From Xenorhabdus miraniensis (GTDB taxonomy: Bacteria > Pseudomonadota > Gammaproteobacteria > Enterobacterales > Enterobacteriaceae), in NCBI RefSeq assembly GCF_002632615.1, contig NZ_NITZ01000015.1, positions 75,598-139,597 on the forward strand: DNA of 64,000 nt, in the 5' to 3' direction. Every line of letters starts with the position of its first letter. The stretch's first letter is position 1. Positions 40,429-52,406 of the stretch are shown here, one piece after another. Under the pieces are notes generated by a model. It had not been told where the DNA came from. It saw only the letters and a list, made by a program, of their open reading frames with translations, and made no database searches. The translations under genes and the position numbers were made by a program.

Positions 40429-42192
40429 ATGTTAAAAGCATGGAAAATACCGTTGATAGCTGTATCCCTCCTCGTCTTTTCCCCACTTTATGCAGCCACT
40501 GAACCTGCCGTTGAAGCTAAACAAGGCATGGTTGTCAGCTCACAACGCCTTGCTTCACAAGCGGGTATCGATATTCTCAAAATGGGTGGAAACGCTATTG
40601 ACGCCGCAGTTGCTGTTGGTTATGCCCAGGCTGTCGTCAATCCTTGCTGCGGCAACATTGGTGGGGGTGGGTTTATGACTATCCATCTCGCCAATGGCAA
40701 AGATACCTTCATTAACTTCCGTGAAACCGCACCCGCCGCCGCCAGTGCTAATATGTATCTGGATAAAGACGGCAATGTTATCAAAAATGCCAGCCTGTAT
40801 GGTTACAAATCGGTTGCTGTACCGGGCACAATCATGGGATTTGAAGAAGCCTTGAAAAAATATGGCACATTGACCCGTGAACAAGTGATGGCTCCTGCCA
40901 TCAAACTCGCTCGTGAAGGCTATATCCTGACCCGAGGCGATACCGATATTCTGGACACGACTGTTAAGCGTTTTGCTCAAGATCCAGAAGCAACCCGTAT
41001 TTTCCTGCGTAAAGATGGTACGCCATTCGAACCCGGAGACAGACTCATCCAAACCGATTTAGCCAATACACTGGAACTGATTGCCAAAAAAGGGCCGGAT
41101 GCTTTTTATCACGGTAAAATCCCTCAACTTGTCGAAGAAGCATCAAAAAAATCGGGGGGAATTATCACCGCAGCCGATTTTGCTAACTTTCATATCACCG
41201 AAACAACCCCTGTCACCTGTAGCTATCGCGGCTACAAATTCATCTCTTCTCCACCTCCCAGCTCTGGTGGCGTCACGTTATGCGAAATATTGAACATTGT
41301 GGAAGGTTATGATCTTAAATCCATGGGATTTAATTCCGCTGCTTATATCCACACATTGACAGAAGCCATGCGCCACGCCTATATGGATAGAAACACCTAT
41401 CTGGGCGATCCGGCATTTGTCAAAAACCCTCTTAATAGGCTGTTAAGTAAAAGCTACGCAGAATCTATCCGAAAAGAGATTCAACCTGACAAAGCGACTC
41501 CATCAGTAAATGTCCAACCTGGCATTGGTCCCCATGAAAAACCAGAAACCACGCATTATTCCGTCGTGGATAAAGACGGAAATGCAGTATCAACCACTTA
41601 CACAATTAATGGACGCTTTGGCGCTGTCGTGATTGCACCAGGAACCGGCTTTTTCCTGAACGATGAAATGGACGATTTCACAACCAAAGTGGGTGAAAAA
41701 AACCTATATGGTCTAGTGCAAGGCGCAACTAACTCCATTGCCCCGGGTAAGCGCCCACTATCATCAATGAGCCCTACCCTCGTGACTAAAGATAATAAAA
41801 TCTTTCTGGTGCTAGGTTCTCCGGGAGGCTCCCGCATTATCTCCATCACGCTACAGAGCGCCCTGAATATCATCGACTTCAATATGCCACCACAAGAAGC
41901 GGTCAATAGCCCACGTATACACCATCAATGGCTACCCGATGAAGTCTATTATGAACAGCGTGGCCTGTCGAAAGACACCCTGAATTTACTGGAAAAAATG
42001 GGTTACAAAATGGTGGAGCAAACACCATGGGGAGCGACAGAGTTAATCATGATTGGATTGCCGGGCGCGGCTGGGGTTACTTCTGTAAATTCTTCCGGCA
42101 ATGATTCAGCGGTATCAGGCATTGTCCGTGAAGGTTACATCTATGGTTCCAATGATGTACGGCGACCTGCTGGTGCTGCTATTGGTTACTGA
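40429..42192 (+). CDS. ggt: Gamma-glutamyltranspeptidase (glutathione hydrolase)
   Basis: Periplasmic N-terminal nucleophile hydrolase cleaving glutathione and other gamma-glutamyl compounds. The 587-residue proenzyme starts at the ATG behind AGGAGAACAACAC and has a signal peptide (MLKAWKIPLIAVSLLVFSP, cleavage near AAT at about 24). The autocleavage site is in PETTHYSVVD; Thr374 is the expected nucleophile starting the small subunit. The later blocks PGKRPLSSMSPTLV and LGSPGGSRI form the substrate pocket. A 17-bp tandem duplication begins 12 bases before the 3' end. Confidence 0.95.
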   Translation: MLKAWKIPLIAVSLLVFSPLYAATEPAVEAKQGMVVSSQRLASQAGIDILKMGGNAIDAAVAVGYAQAVVNPCCGNIGGGGFMTIHLANGKDTFINFRETAPAAASANMYLDKDGNVIKNASLYGYKSVAVPGTIMGFEEALKKYGTLTREQVMAPAIKLAREGYILTRGDTDILDTTVKRFAQDPEATRIFLRKDGTPFEPGDRLIQTDLANTLELIAKKGPDAFYHGKIPQLVEEASKKSGGIITAADFANFHITETTPVTCSYRGYKFISSPPPSSGGVTLCEILNIVEGYDLKSMGFNSAAYIHTLTEAMRHAYMDRNTYLGDPAFVKNPLNRLLSKSYAESIRKEIQPDKATPSVNVQPGIGPHEKPETTHYSVVDKDGNAVSTTYTINGRFGAVVIAPGTGFFLNDEMDDFTTKVGEKNLYGLVQGATNSIAPGKRPLSSMSPTLVTKDNKIFLVLGSPGGSRIISITLQSALNIIDFNMPPQEAVNSPRIHHQWLPDEVYYEQRGLSKDTLNLLEKMGYKMVEQTPWGATELIMIGLPGAAGVTSVNSSGNDSAVSGIVREGYIYGSNDVRRPAGAAIGY

Positions 42193-42230
42193 TTCAGATT
42201 GGTTACTGATTCAGTCTGAGTAAATTAAAT

Positions 42231-42261
42231 AAGGGTGGGCATACTAAAACAGCCCACCCTT
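42231..42261. terminator. Bidirectional terminator between ggt and brnQ
   Basis: AAGGGTGGGC (42231-42240) pairs with GCCCACCCTT (42252-42261) around 11 nt, in the gap between the convergent genes ggt and brnQ. Confidence 0.8.
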
Positions 42262-42316
42262 ATTATTAATATCACCAATTCAGTCATGAGGTTAGTGAAT
42301 AACCACTTATTCTTTC

Positions 42317-43657
42317 TTACTGTTCTTCATGCTGAGCTTCATACTTTGGGAGTTTTACTCCTCCTGCGATGCGGTCATAAACAGCACATACAACAATAGT
42401 CAGCAAAGTAGGCAGTAACCATGCCAAACCCTGATCTGCCAATGGCAAATGCTTCGCCCATTCAGGCAGTAAGTGAGACAGATATTCAGAAGATTTTACT
42501 GCATCCAAAATTCCAAACAGCAGGCTGATAGCCATTGCTGGAGCCAGAATACGCGAGAAGTTATTCCACCAGTTCATTGTAAAGCTCAGTAATACCAGAA
42601 TGATACATGGCGGATAAATTGCCGTCAGCACTGGAATAGAGAACTTAATCAAGTGGCTCAGGCCCAGATTAGAGACCAGCATAGAGAACGTGCCCAGAAT
42701 CAGCACAAGCGCACGATAAGACAACGGTAAATAACGGCTGAAAAACTCAGAACAAGCACAAGTCAAACCTACAGCGGTAACCATACAGGCCACGAAAATC
42801 AGTACCGCCAGAAAGAAACTGCCGTAGTTACCAAAAACATTTTGGACATAAGCATGCAGGATCACCGCGCCATTTTCAGCATTCGGTACCAATGTGCCAC
42901 TGTTTTCCCCAAGCTTGAACAAAGAGAGATACACAAGTGCCAGGCCAAGACCCGCAATCAGGCCAGCCCACATGGTATAGCGAGTCAGCAAAGAAGAAGC
43001 CTCAACCCCGCGGGAACGAGCAGCATTAACAATAACAATGCCGAACACCATCGCGGCTAATGTATCCATCGTCAGGTAACCATTTATAAAGCCATTTGAG
43101 AACGGAATTTCTTTATAGGTTTCAACGGCTGAAATAGAGCCACCAGCAGGCCACAGCACAGCAGCGATACCCAGAATGGCCAGCGCCAGAATTTTGATTG
43201 GAGCCAGTATGTGCCCGATACTATCCAGCAGTTTGCCCGGATACAGTGAAATCAGGATCACCAATGCAAAATAAACAACACTGTAGATGAACAAAGGAAG
43301 TTCACCAGTTCCGGTAATTGGCGCAATACCCACTTCAAAAGAAACTGTTGCGGTTCTAGGCGTTGCGAATAGAGGGCCTACAGCCAAATAGCAAACAGTT
43401 GCCAGAACCAAACCCGCAGTTTTTCCAATAGGTGAACTCAGTGCTTCAATGCCACCACCTACTTTTGCCAAAGCAATTACGGTAATAACGGGCAAGCCAA
43501 CAGCGGTTAGCAAAAAGCCAGCGGCTGCGATCCAAACATGTTCTCCAGCCTGCAAGCCAACCATAGGCGGAAAAATGATATTTCCCGCACCAACGAACAA
43601 GGCAAAAGTCATAAAACCTAATGCCCAAATATCCTTAGATGATAAACGGTATGCCAT
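42317..43657 (-). CDS. brnQ: Branched-chain amino acid:cation symporter BrnQ
   Basis: Inner-membrane LIVCS-family symporter taking up Leu, Ile and Val. It has 446 residues (E. coli 439) with about twelve helices. The N-terminal block [22 protein letters not shown] (about residues 17-38) is diagnostic, as is [18 protein letters not shown] (about residues 92-109). It lies next to phoR, as in E. coli but here transcribed in the same direction as phoBR. Confidence 0.95.
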   Translation of the reverse strand: MAYRLSSKDIWALGFMTFALFVGAGNIIFPPMVGLQAGEHVWIAAAGFLLTAVGLPVITVIALAKVGGGIEALSSPIGKTAGLVLATVCYLAVGPLFATPRTATVSFEVGIAPITGTGELPLFIYSVVYFALVILISLYPGKLLDSIGHILAPIKILALAILGIAAVLWPAGGSISAVETYKEIPFSNGFINGYLTMDTLAAMVFGIVIVNAARSRGVEASSLLTRYTMWAGLIAGLGLALVYLSLFKLGENSGTLVPNAENGAVILHAYVQNVFGNYGSFFLAVLIFVACMVTAVGLTCACSEFFSRYLPLSYRALVLILGTFSMLVSNLGLSHLIKFSIPVLTAIYPPCIILVLLSFTMNWWNNFSRILAPAMAISLLFGILDAVKSSEYLSHLLPEWAKHLPLADQGLAWLLPTLLTIVVCAVYDRIAGGVKLPKYEAQHEEQ

Positions 43658-44034
43658 AATAATTATTAATGTATTGTTGCCAAAAGAATTGTATGTACGA
43701 TATTAAGTATCGCAATCACTTGAATTTGCACTGGCGAGACTGAACTCTGTTTTAACAATCAGTGAGTAACATAATATTCACTGATAAACGTGAAATACAG
43801 AATGATAGTGGTAATTACAGCTAGAATCGCCAACAACTGCCCACAAGTAAAACTTTTATAGCGTCAAAAGGCAAGCAGCAAACCAAAAACCAGAACAATA
43901 TTCTAAACTAAATTTTAAAATCAGTGATTATTGTTATCTATCATTGAATACACACTATATGATTTGTGCTTTTTTTATTCATATTGATTAATAAATAATT
44001 TTTCCCGTATTGTTACCATTAAATCCTATTAAAC
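43658..44034. other. Gap between phoR and brnQ
   Basis: No gene seen. A short palindrome CGATA-TTAAG-TATCG (43698-43712) lies 41 bases upstream of brnQ and could be a regulatory site. I see no convincing terminator for phoR. Confidence 0.35.
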
Positions 44035-45348
44035 TTAGCTATTTTTATTCAAACTCTTTTTAGTCGAAACAATAAGTCGAGGTGCTAATAGAAAGCTAAA
44101 AATAGATCCCTTTCCTAATACACTGGAAATATCGAGATTGGTATTGTAATGATGCAGTGCGTGTTTCACTATCGCCAGCCCTAGCCCGCTACCTCCAGTT
44201 TGTCGGGAACGGGCACGGTCAACACGATAAAAACGTTCGGTAAGACGTGGCAAATGTTCTGCGCTAATTCCTCCGCCATTATCTTCCACTTTAAACAGCG
44301 CCCCCTGAGCCACCCTTTGCCAACTAACCTCAATTCGCGTTCCCTCAGGAGTATGTCTAATGGCGTTATAGACCAGATTAGACATCGCACTGCGCAGTTG
44401 TTCTTCATTACCAAAAACTTTCAGTTTTTCATCAACATTAAATATGATGTCATACTGGTTATTACCCAAGGCGAGGGTTTCCTGCTGCAATAGATTCAAC
44501 ATAGCAGGAACATCAACCACTTTATTCATATCCACTTGCGGCCCGATTTCAATTTTAGAGAGATGCAATAGTTGCGTAACCAGACTATCCATTCTCCGTA
44601 TCTGTTCCTGCATCGTTCTGACCGCTTTCTGGTTTACCTGACTGCCAAGTACCTGATCCTGCATCATTTCTAAATAACCTTGCAATACAGTAAGCGGTGT
44701 CCTGAGTTCATGGCTGACATTGGCGAAAAAATCCCGTCTGGAATTTTCCAGTAACCTTTTTTGGGTAATATCACGCACCACCATCAATAACTGCCTTTCT
44801 GAATAGGGCATGACCCGGAATTCCATCATATTACCGTTGTTCAATTCGATGGTTAAAGGGCGGGAAAAGTCATTTGCTGTGATATAGCGACTAAAATCGG
44901 GGTAGCGAAGTAAATTGAAAATATGCTGACCGTTATCCTCTGGCCAACGGAACCCAAGTAAATGCTGTGCCAGACGATTACACCAGAAAATGTTGCCCTC
45001 TGTGGTCATCATCACAATGGCATCCGGTAGTGACTCAGCGCCACTGCGAAAGCGTTTGATCAATAATGCGAGTTCACGACGTCGTTTACGGTTACGCTGC
45101 TGCATCTGATAAATGCCGTAAAAAATAGGTTCCCATCCGCCGCGTCCCGCAGGAGGTAACATACTGCGATCTAACCATAACCAATGGGATAATTTCAGCA
45201 AATTATAGCTATGCCACACCAGTGCCAAAAATAGCGCGATAACCAATAACCAAGCCAAATGACCAACAAAAAGAGACAAAATGACAGCGGGCAAACAGAA
45301 AAGCACGAAGCCCAATACCAACTTTTTCCATGATAAACGCTCAAGCAC
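44035..45348 (-). CDS. phoR: Phosphate regulon sensor histidine kinase PhoR
   Basis: Membrane sensor kinase that phosphorylates PhoB under phosphate limitation and is controlled through the Pst transporter and PhoU. It has 437 residues: two N-terminal hydrophobic segments (about residues 10-50), a PAS domain (about residues 95-200), and HisKA with the phospho-acceptor His in [16 protein letters not shown] (about residue 213). The HATPase domain follows, with the N box [11 protein letters not shown] and [14 protein letters not shown]. It follows phoB after 135 bases. Confidence 0.96.
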   Translation of the reverse strand: MLERLSWKKLVLGFVLFCLPAVILSLFVGHLAWLLVIALFLALVWHSYNLLKLSHWLWLDRSMLPPAGRGGWEPIFYGIYQMQQRNRKRRRELALLIKRFRSGAESLPDAIVMMTTEGNIFWCNRLAQHLLGFRWPEDNGQHIFNLLRYPDFSRYITANDFSRPLTIELNNGNMMEFRVMPYSERQLLMVVRDITQKRLLENSRRDFFANVSHELRTPLTVLQGYLEMMQDQVLGSQVNQKAVRTMQEQIRRMDSLVTQLLHLSKIEIGPQVDMNKVVDVPAMLNLLQQETLALGNNQYDIIFNVDEKLKVFGNEEQLRSAMSNLVYNAIRHTPEGTRIEVSWQRVAQGALFKVEDNGGGISAEHLPRLTERFYRVDRARSRQTGGSGLGLAIVKHALHHYNTNLDISSVLGKGSIFSFLLAPRLIVSTKKSLNKNS

Positions 45349-45431
45349 GTTATTTTCTCCGGTACGAAAACGGTATTACCCGAAACCATTACCCAAACTT
45401 CTGCCAATCAATACTACTTACCAATCAACAT

Positions 45432-45471
45432 TACCAATTAACACCAAAGGGTACCAATCAACACCAAAGGG
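45432..45471 (-). repeat. 20-bp tandem duplication in the phoB-phoR gap
   Basis: TACCAATTAACACCAAAGGG (45432-45451) and TACCAATCAACACCAAAGGG (45452-45471) are head-to-tail copies differing at one base. A partial third copy, TACCAATCAACAT, precedes them (45419-45431). Confidence 0.85.
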
Positions 45472-45483
45472 GGTTCATAACCA

Positions 45484-46173
45484 TCAATAACGGGTAGAAA
45501 AGCGATATCCTGTGCCACGAACGGTTTGTACCATTTTATCGTGTTTGCCGATTTCCAACGCCTTACGCAATCGCCGGATATGTACATCGACGGTGCGATC
45601 TTCCACATAAACATTCGTTCCCCACACATAATTGAGTAACTGTTCCCGGCTATAAACACGCTCTGGATGGGTCATAAAAAAGTGGAGAAGTTTGAATTCG
45701 GTTGGCCCCATCTCCAAATCCTGTCCCTGACTGGAAACTCGGTGAGATACCGGATCCAGTATCAATCCATTCATATCAATGACATCTTCTGCTTCTATGG
45801 GCGAGATACGCCGCAGAACTGCCTTGACACGGGCAATCAACTCCTTGGGTGAGAAAGGCTTAGTGATATAGTCATCAGCTCCAACATCAAGGCCACGCAC
45901 CCGATCTTCTTCTTCTGAGCGAGCCGTTACCATAATAACTGGAATCGCCTTGGTATTATTATCCCGCTTAATTTGCTTGATAATCTGTACGCCTGAACCT
46001 CCGGGAAGCATCCAATCCAATAACACTAAATCAGGATAAGGCTCTGACAGACGCCTTATTGCCGTATCATAATCTCCAGCTTCAACGGACTGATAACCGT
46101 TTTGCTCAAGTACAAAACAAACCATTTCACGAATCGGTACTTCATCTTCAACTACCAAAATGCGCTTAGCCAT
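45484..46173 (-). CDS. phoB: Phosphate regulon response regulator PhoB
   Basis: OmpR-type response regulator of 229 residues, the E. coli length, starting at the ATG that gives [11 protein letters not shown]; a 12-codon extension is rejected. The receiver domain has the phospho-acceptor Asp in [13 protein letters not shown] (about residue 54) and the conserved Lys in [11 protein letters not shown]. The winged-helix domain has [22 protein letters not shown] and [17 protein letters not shown]. It binds Pho boxes, and one lies just upstream of its own gene. Confidence 0.98.
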   Translation of the reverse strand: MAKRILVVEDEVPIREMVCFVLEQNGYQSVEAGDYDTAIRRLSEPYPDLVLLDWMLPGGSGVQIIKQIKRDNNTKAIPVIMVTARSEEEDRVRGLDVGADDYITKPFSPKELIARVKAVLRRISPIEAEDVIDMNGLILDPVSHRVSSQGQDLEMGPTEFKLLHFFMTHPERVYSREQLLNYVWGTNVYVEDRTVDVHIRRLRKALEIGKHDKMVQTVRGTGYRFSTRY

Positions 46174-46221
46174 GGTCAATCCTGTCAATATCATTGAAGT
46201 CAGCAACATTCACTTTAGGAC

Positions 46222-46257
46222 ATTATGAGTCAATTTTATGACAATTTTATGAAAACT
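46222..46257 (-). promoter_or_regulatory. Pho box upstream of phoB
   Basis: On the minus strand TTTTCATAAAA, TTGTCATAAAA, TTGACTCATAA: 11-bp repeating CTGTCATAAAA-like units, as in PhoB-binding sites. They end about 50 bases before the phoB ATG. This supports phosphate-starvation autoregulation of phoBR. Confidence 0.65.
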
Positions 46258-46450
46258 ATTATCTCTCAATCATCAAGCTGTAATCTGGCTCGCAGGGAAT
46301 ATATATCTCATCTGTCATATTTCATTCTTGATGCGAAACCACTCGATAATTCAACAAAAGGGACTGAATTGCGCAGGACATCTTTCACATACCCATTATA
46401 ATTAGCGCTTGTCACAGGTAAGAGAAACTCACAGGCAACGGCGGGAAGAC

Positions 46451-47689
46451 ATGCGAATCATTCATACATCGGACTGGCATCTTGGACAATATTTCTTTAC
46501 CAAAAACCGCGCAGCAGAGCACAAGCACTTTTTACAGTGGCTTATTGAAAAAATCATTCAATATCAGGTTGATGTATTGATTATTGCCGGAGATGTTTTT
46601 GATACAGGCTCCCCTCCCAGTTATGCACGCGAGCTTTACAACAAATTCATTGTGGCGCTACAGCCCACGGGCTGCCAACTTGTCATCCTTGGGGGAAACC
46701 ATGATTCTGTCGCTACACTTAATGAGTCAAAGGCCCTGCTTTCTTACCTGAATACAACAGTGATTGCCAATGCCGAAACCAAAGAGCCAGAAAAACAAAT
46801 AAAAGTGCTGAATAATAAAGATGGTAATGCAGGGGCGATTCTCTGCGCTATTCCTTATCTTCGCCCGCGGGATGTCATGATCAGCCAGGCGGGACAATCT
46901 GGCACCCAAAAACAACAAGCATTACAAAATGCCATTACGGAACACTATCACCAGCTTTATCACCACGCCTGTGCGTTACGGGAACAACTCGGCCAACCAT
47001 TACCAATTATTGCCACCGGGCACCTCACTACCGTCGGTGCTTCCACCACAGATTCCGTCCGCGATATTTACATTGGCACATTGGATGCGTTCCCTGCCCA
47101 AGAATTTCCACCTGCTGACTATATTGCACTGGGGCATATTCATCGTCCACAAGTTATCGGAAAATCTGAGCACATCCGCTACAGTGGTTCGCCTATTCCA
47201 CTGAGTTTTGATGAAGTGGGTCAGGAAAAGAGCGTCTGTTTAGTTGACTTTAAGGCAGATAAGCTTGATAGCATCACGCTTCTACCCGTTCCAGACTATC
47301 AACCAATGCAGTTGATTCGTGGCAATTTGAAACAGATAGAGGAACAATTACAAGTTTTCAGGGAGTATCAAGGTGAACGCCCGGTTTGGCTGGATATTGA
47401 AGTTGCGACTCAAGATTACCTGCCCGATATCCAGAAACGTATCCAAACCCTGAGTGAAGGTCTGCCCGTTGAGATAATTCTGCTGCGCCGCAGCAAAAAT
47501 ACCCGCCAATTGTCACTATCTGAACAAAATAAAGAAACCCTCACCGAACTGAGTGTCAATGAGGTGTTCGAACGACGCTTAGCTCTGGAAGAATTAGAAG
47601 ATATTGCTAAAAAGCAACGCCTGATTACCTTATTTAAGCAAACGCTGGATGATATTTCTCAGCAATCACATGAAGAGCCGCTCCCATGA
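46451..47689 (+). CDS. sbcD: Nuclease SbcCD subunit D
   Basis: Mre11-like nuclease that, with SbcC, cleaves hairpins and protein-blocked DNA ends. It has 412 residues from the ATG giving [13 protein letters not shown]. Phosphoesterase motifs in order: [27 protein letters not shown] (about residues 80-87), [10 protein letters not shown] and ALGHIHRPQ. Divergent from phoB as in E. coli. The stop overlaps the sbcC start by 4 bases. Confidence 0.97.
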   Translation: MRIIHTSDWHLGQYFFTKNRAAEHKHFLQWLIEKIIQYQVDVLIIAGDVFDTGSPPSYARELYNKFIVALQPTGCQLVILGGNHDSVATLNESKALLSYLNTTVIANAETKEPEKQIKVLNNKDGNAGAILCAIPYLRPRDVMISQAGQSGTQKQQALQNAITEHYHQLYHHACALREQLGQPLPIIATGHLTTVGASTTDSVRDIYIGTLDAFPAQEFPPADYIALGHIHRPQVIGKSEHIRYSGSPIPLSFDEVGQEKSVCLVDFKADKLDSITLLPVPDYQPMQLIRGNLKQIEEQLQVFREYQGERPVWLDIEVATQDYLPDIQKRIQTLSEGLPVEIILLRRSKNTRQLSLSEQNKETLTELSVNEVFERRLALEELEDIAKKQRLITLFKQTLDDISQQSHEEPLP

Positions 47690-50600
47690 AAATTCTTAGC
47701 TTACGGCTGAAAAATATCAATTCCCTGCAAGGTGAATGGAAGATTGACTTTACGGCAGAGCCTTTTGCCAGCAATGGATTATTTGCCATTACCGGTTCAA
47801 CGGGTGCAGGTAAAACGTCTTTGTTGGATGCCATGTGCCTCGCTTTATATCATGAAACCCCAAGGCTTAAGACGATTTCCAGTTCGCAAAACGAGCTAAT
47901 GACCCGCCATACTGCTGAGTGCCTCGCGGAAGTTGAATTCGAAGTCAAAGGTGTCGCTTATCGGGCATTTTGGAGCCAACGCCGCGCTCGTAACCAAGCA
48001 GACGGCAAACTCCAACAGCCAAAAGGAGAACTGGCCCTCAAAAAAGACGGGAAAATTCTGGCTGATAAAATTCCAGAGAAAAAAGAAAAAATTGCCGAAA
48101 TAACCGGGTTGGATTTTGGTCGTTTTACCAAATCCATGCTCTTATCACAGGGTGATTTTGCTGCATTCTTAAATGCGCAGGATAAAGATCGGGCAGACTT
48201 ATTGGAAGAGCTAACAGGTACAGAAATTTACGGTATTCTGTCTCAGGAAATTTATCGACGCCATAAAGATGCACAGTCTGAGCTGGATATTCAAAATACC
48301 AAAGCCTCCTCTATTGAACTACTCACACCAGAGCAGCAACAAGCGTACCAAAATCAGCAACAACAACTTATTGCAGAAGAAACCGAACTCAGTCAGCAAA
48401 TTAAGGCATTACAAAAAGCCGAACAGTGGATTATCAGAAAAGATGAACTACAGCAATCTCTGGCAAAGAATACATCACTTCTGCAACAAACTGAGCAAAC
48501 TATTCAAGAAGCACAACCTCAGTTACAACAACTGGCTACCAGCGAACCGGCTGAAAAAATCCGTCCATTATGGGATGCGCAAAACCGTGCTTTTCATGAA
48601 AAACAGCGACTCACTGAACAACGCATAAAAATAGAAAATGAGCGCCAACAGCAACTAACGCTGCTGCAACCTGCTGAACAACAGCTTATAGAGTTAGAGA
48701 AAAACCGGGAAGAGCACCAACAACATCAAAATCAGCAGGAAAAGCTCATCTCAGAACAAATTATGCCGCTCGATCATAAAATTGATATTCAATCAAAAGA
48801 TCTGCTGGCACTTGAGAAAGAAATAGCGGTGCAAGATCGCGAATACTCTGATATTCAATCCCAATACCAAACCACTCAGAACCAGACAGAGGTACTGAAT
48901 AAAGAGCACAAAGAGCTGGAATCTTATTACGAACAACATCCCCATTACCGTAACTTAGACGGCAAACTGCCTGAATGGAAACAGCTCATTACCCGCCAAC
49001 ATGAGCGGCAAACGAAAATAAACCAACTCACACAAAACACGCAACAAATTGCCACAGAGATCACTCACACAACTGGTCGTCTGAATTCGCTGAATGCAGA
49101 ATTAGCGGGACAAAAAGAACGGAGTCAGACATTACACAGTCATCTTGCTAACGCTGAAAATCAGCTCACGGCTTTACAGAAAGCACACCCTTTAGCGCAG
49201 TTACAGAAATATTTATCAAATTATCAGAAACAACTGACATCACAGAATCAATTGGAGATCTTACTGCCTCAGATCCAGCAGCAACAAACTGCGATCACTG
49301 CCGATCAAACCCAACTGGCACAATTTCAAGAATCGCTAAAACTCTTGCCGGATCAGATCGCAACCTTCAATCAACAATTAGCAGAAAAACAGCAACACTA
49401 TGACGATCTTGATAGTCGTATTCGCTTAGAACAACGGATCGTAAGTCTGGAAAAAGAACGTTCACAATTAAAAGAAGGTGAATCTTGCCCGCTTTGTGGT
49501 TCGACTCACCACCCTTTAATCAATGAATACCAAAATATTGCTCTGCCACAATCAGCAGAGCGATTAAAAACCCTGCGCCAACAGGTTGAACAATTACAAG
49601 AAAATCGCACTGCCCTACAACAAAGGCAACAAATTCAACAGCAACATTGCGAACAATTGCAGGACAACATTACACAACTCAATGCCAAATTGGCCGAATT
49701 GGTAAAACAATGGCAACATCATTGCCAACAACTACAGGCAACAGATTTACCGATAGATACAGAGTCGGTTAATCATTTTATCAGCCAGAGACAATCTGCT
49801 TATTACCAACATCAAGCTCAGCAGGAAGCACTTCTAAAAGCAGAAAAAAACCATCAGGCAGCCGAAAAAGCCCTCACAGCCAATCGTGAGCAATACCAAG
49901 AGGGTGAAAAAAATATTGAGCTGGAAAAATTCAAACAGGATTCAGCCCAAAAACAATTAGACGAAAAAACGGCTGAAATTCGACAAATAGAAACAGATTA
50001 CACGGCAGCAGAGCAACAATTAAAGACCGAATTACAATCGACACCTTTTGCCTTGCCTTCCCATCAAGAAACAGAGAGTTGGCTACAACAACGTCAACAA
50101 GAATTAAAGACCTACCATGAATCTCGTGAAAGGTGGCAACAACTACAGAAAGAACAAGCCGCCTCACAAAGCAAACTGAGTGAATTAGAAAAACAAAAAA
50201 ATAAGCTAACCGCACATCTTCATGCTTTAAATCAGCGGCAGCAACAACAAAAGCAATTATTGGAACAAACGCGTCAGAAACGCCATCATTTATTTGGCGA
50301 TCAATCTGTTGCTGACGTTCGTCAGGACTTACAACAAGAAGCCTATAAACTGGAAGCGGCTTATAAACAGGCCACTATCCATCTGCAAGAATTGCAAAAC
50401 AAAATGAATCAATTAACCGGGGCAGCCAGTGAAATTGAAAGAAGCTGTATCACCACCGAAGCAGTCTGTAAACTCGCTGCCAGCCACTTCCAAACCGGAT
50501 TAGATCAGCAAGGTTTTCCCGATCAAGCTTCTTTTGAACACGCTTTATTGGAACCGGAACAACGGGAAAAATTACAACAATTACAAGAAAAACTGGAACA

Positions 50601-51366
50601 ACAACAATTACAAGCCAAAACACGGTATCACGAATCAGAAGTGGCATTGCAGCGACATGCAGACACACAACCACAATTGCTTGAGCAATATGAAGCCCAG
50701 CAATTATCGACCATGTTGACCGACACTACAGATAAGTTGAAACACAACAACCAACAACAAGGTGAAGTCAGGACTCTGCTAAATAGCGATGCAGCTCGCC
50801 GCCAGCAACAACAGACACTACTGTCTCAAATTGCACTCTTACAACAAAACTATGATGACTGGAGCTATCTCAACAATCTCATTGGTTCCGCAGATGGTGC
50901 CAAATTCCGCCGTTTTGCTCAGGGATTAACATTGGATCATCTCGTCTATCTGGCGAATATCCGACTGGAAAAACTGCATGGCCGTTACTATTTACAACGA
51001 AAAAATGATGGTGGATTAGAATTACAGGTTGTTGATACCTGGCAAGCAGATGCCATTCGGGATACCAAGACCCTCTCCGGTGGAGAAAGTTTTCTTGTCA
51101 GTTTGGCCCTTGCGCTCGCCTTGTCTGATCTGGTGAGTAACAAAACACAGATAGAATCCCTGTTCCTTGATGAAGGTTTTGGGACGCTTGACCCTGAAAC
51201 CCTCGATATCGCACTGGATGCGCTGGATCACCTTAATGCGTCAGGAAAAACCATCGGGGTAATCAGCCACGTAGAAGCATTAAAAGAACGAATCCCTGTT
51301 CAGATCAAAGTGGAAAAAAAGAATGGGTTAGGGTTTAGTCAACTGGCGCCAGAATTTCGGGTTTAA
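47686..51366 (+). CDS. sbcC: Nuclease SbcCD subunit C
   Basis: Rad50-like ATPase of 1226 residues, partner of SbcD. Walker A is [19 protein letters not shown] (about residues 37-55). Two very long Gln/Glu-rich coiled-coil arms flank the zinc hook [12 protein letters not shown] (about residue 601). The C-terminal half-ATPase has the signature [19 protein letters not shown] and Walker [15 protein letters not shown]. It is longer than E. coli SbcC (1048) mainly in the coiled coils. A terminator follows after 155 bases. Confidence 0.97.
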   Translation: MKILSLRLKNINSLQGEWKIDFTAEPFASNGLFAITGSTGAGKTSLLDAMCLALYHETPRLKTISSSQNELMTRHTAECLAEVEFEVKGVAYRAFWSQRRARNQADGKLQQPKGELALKKDGKILADKIPEKKEKIAEITGLDFGRFTKSMLLSQGDFAAFLNAQDKDRADLLEELTGTEIYGILSQEIYRRHKDAQSELDIQNTKASSIELLTPEQQQAYQNQQQQLIAEETELSQQIKALQKAEQWIIRKDELQQSLAKNTSLLQQTEQTIQEAQPQLQQLATSEPAEKIRPLWDAQNRAFHEKQRLTEQRIKIENERQQQLTLLQPAEQQLIELEKNREEHQQHQNQQEKLISEQIMPLDHKIDIQSKDLLALEKEIAVQDREYSDIQSQYQTTQNQTEVLNKEHKELESYYEQHPHYRNLDGKLPEWKQLITRQHERQTKINQLTQNTQQIATEITHTTGRLNSLNAELAGQKERSQTLHSHLANAENQLTALQKAHPLAQLQKYLSNYQKQLTSQNQLEILLPQIQQQQTAITADQTQLAQFQESLKLLPDQIATFNQQLAEKQQHYDDLDSRIRLEQRIVSLEKERSQLKEGESCPLCGSTHHPLINEYQNIALPQSAERLKTLRQQVEQLQENRTALQQRQQIQQQHCEQLQDNITQLNAKLAELVKQWQHHCQQLQATDLPIDTESVNHFISQRQSAYYQHQAQQEALLKAEKNHQAAEKALTANREQYQEGEKNIELEKFKQDSAQKQLDEKTAEIRQIETDYTAAEQQLKTELQSTPFALPSHQETESWLQQRQQELKTYHESRERWQQLQKEQAASQSKLSELEKQKNKLTAHLHALNQRQQQQKQLLEQTRQKRHHLFGDQSVADVRQDLQQEAYKLEAAYKQATIHLQELQNKMNQLTGAASEIERSCITTEAVCKLAASHFQTGLDQQGFPDQASFEHALLEPEQREKLQQLQEKLEQQQLQAKTRYHESEVALQRHADTQPQLLEQYEAQQLSTMLTDTTDKLKHNNQQQGEVRTLLNSDAARRQQQQTLLSQIALLQQNYDDWSYLNNLIGSADGAKFRRFAQGLTLDHLVYLANIRLEKLHGRYYLQRKNDGGLELQVVDTWQADAIRDTKTLSGGESFLVSLALALALSDLVSNKTQIESLFLDEGFGTLDPETLDIALDALDHLNASGKTIGVISHVEALKERIPVQIKVEKKNGLGFSQLAPEFRV

Positions 51367-51521
51367 ACATGGAGATTAAACCCTATATAGTGCATTAATA
51401 AACCACTTTAATGATGTGTATAGTGTGTATATGATATTCAAAGTGGAAAGGAAGCTACTTAAACAATTCAGATTTAATGAAATTATTGAAAAAAACGGCT
51501 GGAAACTTAGGCGAATCAAAG

Positions 51522-51546
51522 GAGCCTGTTTTTCAGGCTCTTCTTC
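51522..51546 (+). terminator. Terminator after sbcC
   Basis: GAGCCTG (51522-51528), five T, CAGGCTC (51534-51540), then TTCTTCC. The same stem sequence recurs at 60737-60764. Confidence 0.75.
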
Positions 51547-51583
51547 CATTCTAAATTAAATAAATATCAGAACCCCTCTCTTC

Positions 51584-51706
51584 TATACCCAATGGATTTC
51601 AAGATTCAGCACAATGGCAAAAAATCTGATTCCCAAGAGCATAGATAATTATGTGACTGGGGTGAACTCAGCCAACAAAGGTGTTATTTGAAAGACACCG
51701 GATGTA
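51584..51706. repeat. ERIC-like enterobacterial intergenic repeat
   Basis: The core TATGTGACTGGGGTGAACTC (51650-51669), preceded by TTCCCAAGAGCATAGATAA, closely matches the ERIC/IRU consensus region around GTAAGTGACTGGGGTGAGCG. The ends TATACCCAATGGATTTCAAG and GAAAGACACCGGATG match the form common in Xenorhabdus and Photorhabdus. It sits at the border between sbcC and the A+T-rich accessory block. Confidence 0.7.
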
Positions 51707-52306
51707 ATGATATGTTTTTAAAATTATTTCCATAGAAAGACACACGAACAATAAACAAAACCACAACCAAGAGAACAATTTCATAGCGAAATATTTACAT
51801 GATTGCGTGAAACTGTTTATACTAATTTTACTTGAAGATGCTGATTTATCATGATGATTAATCGTTATAAATTAAATTGATATAAGTCAACCAACACGCA
51901 TCTTGAGGTTGGTTGAGTATACATTTAATTTCAACTAAGGGTAATTTAATATAAACCTAGCATCCAATCAGAAGTCCCAGGAGTCTGCTTTGTGATGCGG
52001 TTCAAAAATTTTGTTTTTCTTCATCGGACAAACATATTTTCTAATACTACTTTGCGTAATTTAGTCGTATTTTAAGGATAAAATCCTTTAATTATAAAAT
52101 AGCAATATAATTTTTTTATTGTTGATTTTAAATTAAATAGAAAATTCAGTTTATTATGTAAATCATCACAAAATAGCTCTGTAATTTACAATTTATTTTT
52201 TGAAGAAAATCAACCAGTTTATATGGATTGATTTAGATGGAGGGATATCTTATTGTTTCTATATTGTATGATATGTATTAAGTATTAAAAAATAATAAAA
52301 AATAAA
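51707..52306. other. A+T-rich gene-free stretch upstream of the peptide cluster
   Basis: No gene seen. It contains a stem-loop CAACCAAC (51888-51895) / GTTGGTTG (51908-51915) and a more distant AAGATGC (51835-51841) / GCATCTT (51898-51904) pair that could form alternative structures. It is probably the regulatory upstream region or scar of the acquired block. Confidence 0.4.
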
Positions 52307-52335
52307 TTGACAACAAATATTAAATTCAATACAAA
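52307..52335 (+). promoter_or_regulatory. Candidate sigma-70 promoter of the peptide cluster
   Basis: TTGACA (52307-52312), 17 bases, TACAAA (52330-52335). The -35 is perfect, the -10 matches at four of six positions. It would give a leader of about 65 bases before the 21-codon gene. Confidence 0.45.
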
Positions 52336-52406
52336 TTATGCAACGGAAAATTAATGCCCGTTATCAAATCACTTACAAACAAACTTATTTAAATTGGAGA
52401 TAAAAT

